Made by a program: the position numbers and the translations under genes. Source: Flavobacteriales bacterium BRH_c54 (GTDB lineage Bacteria; Bacteroidota; Bacteroidia; Flavobacteriales_E; Vicingaceae). From it: 64,000 nt of DNA. Position 1 is the stretch's first letter. Every line of letters starts with the position of its first letter. Below are positions 63,177 through 64,000 of the stretch, one piece after another. The notes under the pieces are model-generated. The model was not told the origin of the DNA. It was given only the letters and a program-made list of their open reading frames with translations, and made no database searches. Where the stretch lies: positions 20,465 through 84,464 of the forward strand of contig LADZ01000016.1 of assembly GCA_000961845.1 (NCBI GenBank). Direction: 5' to 3'.

Positions 63177-63607
63177 TTTTTTAAACGCATTTCTAAATAC
63201 GGATTACTAAATCCCATTTTTTCATATAAAAATTTAGCAGGATTATCTTTTTCAACATGTAATGCAATATCGCCATCCGTGTTTTCTATGGCTTTTTGCA
63301 TGATTTGTTTTCCAACACCTTTTCCTCGTTGGTTTTTGTTTACGGCAATGTAAACTAAAATATTTTCGGGAATATAACCACTCATCCCTGTTTTGTTGAT
63401 GATGGTAGCTCCCACAATTTCGTTATTTTCTATGGCTAACAAAATTAAGCCACCCTTATTAGGTGTAAATACATAGTCAATACATTTTTGGATAGCTTCT
63501 TTGGCATCTCCGTATTGATCTAAATGTTCGTATAAAAAGTTGACAATTTTATTGTCATTAAAAATTGAGTGTTTTCCTGTTTGTGGTGTTATAAGTAAAA
63601 TTTCCAT
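63173..63607 (-). CDS. GNAT-family N-acetyltransferase
   Basis: A 144-residue GNAT protein with the acetyl-CoA pyrophosphate loop NQRGKGVGKQIM and a terminal strand-loop ALHVEKDNPAKFLYEKMGFS. The acceptor is unknown. It is the first gene of the GNAT-M20-alr-orr run and its stop overlaps the M20 start by 4 bases. Together with an amide hydrolase, an acetylation/deacetylation pair on an amino acid is plausible but not shown. Confidence 0.85.
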   Translation of the reverse strand: MEILLITPQTGKHSIFNDNKIVNFLYEHLDQYGDAKEAIQKCIDYVFTPNKGGLILLAIENNEIVGATIINKTGMSGYIPENILVYIAVNKNQRGKGVGKQIMQKAIENTDGDIALHVEKDNPAKFLYEKMGFSNPYLEMRLKK

Positions 63608-64000
63608 TGTTTGTCTTGATTATTAATTTTTAGAATTAATTTAAATAAAGTACATCAAGAAAAGTCAGCGATAGAAATATGATAAAAGAAAAGTGATAAT
63701 TAAATTGAGAATCATCTTTTTTGTTTGGTTTCAGGCAAAGTTACTATTAATTAAGGCTAATTCCAAAAATGACCTACCGCTTAGGGTTTTTTAAGAATAA
63801 AAATCAATACTGACCTAACTAAAAAGTTCAATTATAAAAAAAACTAATAACTTACACCTAATACCCGAGCGAGGGCAATCGAACAAACGGTGCGAAATCC
63901 TGAGTAATCGGACCGGGAAATGCGGTGGCATGTGGGTAAAGATTACAAAGGATTTGGCGTTTGTTCTTGATTTTTGGCTCTTTTTATCAAGAAAAAGAGC
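63608..64000. other. Non-coding stretch without identified gene, ending in a dispersed-repeat-like element
   Basis: I see no credible ORF, RNA gene or clear promoter here. The last 130 bases are noticeably richer in G and C than the region before and resemble a repetitive element often seen in Bacteroidota genomes, but only one copy is in view. A TACTTTAT-like box (minus strand, 63645-63652) may serve the GNAT operon. Confidence 0.5.
63977..64000. repeat. Inverted repeat at the window edge
   Basis: GCTCTTTTT and AAAAAGAGC pair perfectly over a 6-base ATCAAG loop, and a CTTGAT just upstream (63965-63970) can pair alternatively with ATCAAG. The structure matches the ends of the dispersed repeat and continues past the window. 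Confidence 0.6.

Overview
The window is an AT-rich chromosomal segment from a member of the Bacteroidota, most likely Flavobacteriales. The grounds are: five large exported proteins ending in type IX secretion (T9SS) C-terminal sorting domains, a PorD-family T9SS gene, the Bacteroidota-type RNA polymerase omega subunit in a bamD-rpoZ-coaBC-porD-recN cluster, and repeated TAnnTTTG-type -7 promoter boxes. I see no rRNA, tRNA, CRISPR array, prophage or transposase, and I cannot name a genus.

Layout. 1-1.5 kb: end-on two-component system (kinase plus the start of its regulator). 1.6-2.7 kb: fabD and a four-cysteine microprotein, closed by a strong hairpin. 2.9-10.4 kb: secreted M4 metalloprotease, hutI, a YdeP-type molybdopterin oxidoreductase and a small unknown gene. 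10.5-17.3 kb: guaB, then a periplasmic foldase run (two double-parvulin PPIases around a parvulin-less lipoprotein) and a MoxR ATPase. 17.5-23.9 kb: a coiled-coil protein, then fabI, recN, porD, coaBC, rpoZ and bamD on the minus strand. 24-31.5 kb: a UMF1 transporter facing a manC-tatC-lptB-comEC-GDSL run. 31.5-32.4 kb: one small lipoprotein gene flanked by integron attC-like palindromes. 32.4-38.3 kb: lolD, a putative beta-barrel protein and a giant subtilisin with nearly identical tandem domains.

38.4-44.6 kb is the most coherent functional system: a minus-strand cobalamin riboswitch with a recognisable intrinsic terminator, followed by a DUF4465 surface protein, a Dph6-like PP-loop ATPase, a second T9SS surface protein, a BtuB-like TonB-dependent receptor and a beta-propeller lipoprotein resembling BtuG. 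This looks like a vitamin B12 capture and uptake operon in which two components carry T9SS tails. The PP-loop enzyme is the unexplained member.

44.6-53.8 kb: an HI0933-type flavoprotein, bioD and bioF, then a plus-strand 1216-residue soluble GAF/PAS histidine kinase with an HTH-less response regulator inserted between bioF and bioB, then trmD. 53.8-59.8 kb: a T9SS protein, a small exported protein, an MFS/spermidine-synthase fusion, a SulP permease and a full-length LuxR-type response regulator paralogous to the truncated one. 59.8-63.6 kb: an ornithine-racemase-like protein, alanine racemase, an M20 amidohydrolase and a GNAT acetyltransferase, tightly packed. The last 390 bases are non-coding and end in what looks like a dispersed repeat.

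The observations most worth following are the B12 operon with its Dph6-like enzyme, the attC-like single cassette, the heptanucleotide tracts (one inside bioF), and the receiver-only regulator between the biotin genes.
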